Assembly: GCA_001824455.1 (NCBI GenBank)
Contig: MHXL01000152.1
Coordinates: 1-5,491 of the forward strand
Origin: Desulfuromonadaceae bacterium GWB2_53_15
GTDB taxonomy: Bacteria; Desulfobacterota; Desulfuromonadia; Geobacterales; Pseudopelobacteraceae
Direction: 5' to 3'
DNA: 5,491 nt
The notes below the pieces were generated by a model that was given only the letters and a program-made list of their open reading frames with translations, was not told the DNA's origin and did no database searches. Of this stretch, positions 4,815 through 5,491 are shown one piece after another. Every line of letters begins with the position of its first letter. The first letter of the stretch is position 1. The position numbers were made by a program, and so were the translations under genes.

Positions 4815-5408
4815 ATGCTAACTAAAACCTCCTCATTGTCACGGCTGGTTGGGGAATTGAAGAAATTGCCCGGTGTGGGTGAACGGACCGCCCTGAGACT
4901 CGCGTTTCATCTGCTCAAGTCCCCCCAGAACATGACTGCCTTGGCGGAAGCCCTTGTGGATGTGCGCAACAGGGTTCGTGCCTGCTCGATCTGCTTTGTC
5001 ATCACCGAGGATGACCCCTGCTCCATCTGTACCGGAAGCCGTGAGCCGGGAACCATCTGTGTGGTTGAGAACTCCCAGGATCTGATGGCGCTGGAACGGA
5101 GCAATGCCTATCATGGCTTGTACCATGTTCTGGAAGGGGCCATATCACCTCTGGCGGGTATCGGACCTGGAGATCTGCGAATAGGCGAACTTCTGGAACG
5201 GGTTGCCGGAGGCGGTATCAACGAGGTGGTCATAGCCACCAACTTTACGGTAGAAGGAGAGGCAACGGCTCTCTACCTGACCAAGGCGCTGAAGCCTCTG
5301 AACGTGAAAGTGACACGGCTGGCCCATGGCATACCACTGGGGAGTGACATCGAGTTTGTCGATGCAGCCACCGTGCAGTGGGCGTTGCAGGGCAGAAACG
5401 AACTATAA
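4815..5408 (+). CDS. recR: Recombination mediator protein RecR
   Basis: Part of the RecFOR pathway: RecR rings bind DNA and, with RecO (and RecF), load RecA onto SSB-coated single-stranded gaps. The 197-residue product has the normal length and all family parts. These are the helix-hairpin-helix LPGVGERTALRLAFHLL (18-34); the Cys4 zinc motif with Cys 57, 60, 69, 72; the Toprim domain from ICVVEN (81-86) with E85 and D89; the conserved ATNFTVEGEATALYL (141-155), where most RecR have P in place of F; and the end segment LAHGIPLGSDIEFVDAATVQWALQGR (169-194). ATG 4815 is chosen; the ribosome binding site is weak (CGGA, 4808-4811). An in-frame GTG at 4803 would add four residues and has no better site. 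It follows ybaB after 266 bases and probably uses its own promoter. Confidence 0.95.
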   Translation: MLTKTSSLSRLVGELKKLPGVGERTALRLAFHLLKSPQNMTALAEALVDVRNRVRACSICFVITEDDPCSICTGSREPGTICVVENSQDLMALERSNAYHGLYHVLEGAISPLAGIGPGDLRIGELLERVAGGGINEVVIATNFTVEGEATALYLTKALKPLNVKVTRLAHGIPLGSDIEFVDAATVQWALQGRNEL

Positions 5409-5481
5409 GCGTTATCTTGTTTGTCCTGTTTATCAGGGTTTGAACATTGAAAAAGAGCATATTTCCGTATCAATACCACAG

Positions 5482-5487
5482 AGGAGG
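5482..5487 (+). promoter_or_regulatory. Ribosome binding site of the next gene
   Basis: A consensus AGGAGG lies 4 bases before the window ends. A start codon should follow just outside, so a plus-strand gene begins about 80-90 bases after recR and may be co-transcribed with it. Its product cannot be known from this window. Confidence 0.6.
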
Positions 5488-5491
5488 AAGT

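Noticed and set aside
5425..5437. CCTG/CAGG hairpin after recR as a terminator
   Set aside because: The stem is only 4 bp (5 with a wobble) and no T run follows; the next gene's ribosome binding site is close, favouring read-through.

Overview
The window looks like a chromosomal segment of a deltaproteobacterium, most likely of the Geobacter/Pelobacter/Desulfuromonas group. That placement is inferred from the style of the encoded proteins and from the order SRP RNA, dnaX, ybaB, recR; no database search was possible. The right-hand part is conserved housekeeping DNA. The left-hand part is AT-richer and carries regulators and a small membrane protein.

Left region (1-1174, minus strand): an IclR-family regulator is followed 61 bp later by a two-helix DUF485 membrane protein. 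Right at the window edge is the start codon of a third gene with a strong ribosome binding site. DUF485 proteins usually sit directly before a sodium:solute (acetate-type) symporter, so this is probably a carboxylate-uptake cluster with its own regulator. Positions 1175-1422 form an AT-rich divergent control region with candidate promoters for both directions and several inverted repeats. On the plus strand follows a MarR-family regulator (1423-1926, TTG start). Positions 1927-2220 hold no gene that I can support, only an 8-bp perfect hairpin just before the next RNA gene.

Central region: a 4.5S-type SRP RNA (ffs, about 2221-2354) with the conserved SRP54-binding tip, then dnaX (DNA polymerase III gamma/tau). 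The dnaX reading frame runs open back into the SRP RNA, but the real start is much further downstream. The codon at the usual family start is ACG, and the best start is TTG 2474. Near its 3' end dnaX has a run of ten A followed by GAGTGA, matching the E. coli dnaX frameshift heptamer and its next bases. It probably yields a second, slightly shorter product.

Right region: ybaB (nucleoid-associated protein) lies 59 bp after dnaX and is probably co-transcribed with it. A 266-bp gap then contains a perfect odd palindrome, two terminator-like hairpins with the same CATATTTTTT tail, and a perfect TATAAT box. recR (RecFOR repair) follows, so recR seems to have been uncoupled from the dnaX-ybaB transcript and given its own promoter. 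A strong ribosome binding site in the last ten bases announces another plus-strand gene beyond the window.

I saw no transposon, CRISPR array, tRNA or prophage gene. The most unusual items are the dnaX slippery tract, the dnaX start, and the terminator/promoter block before recR.
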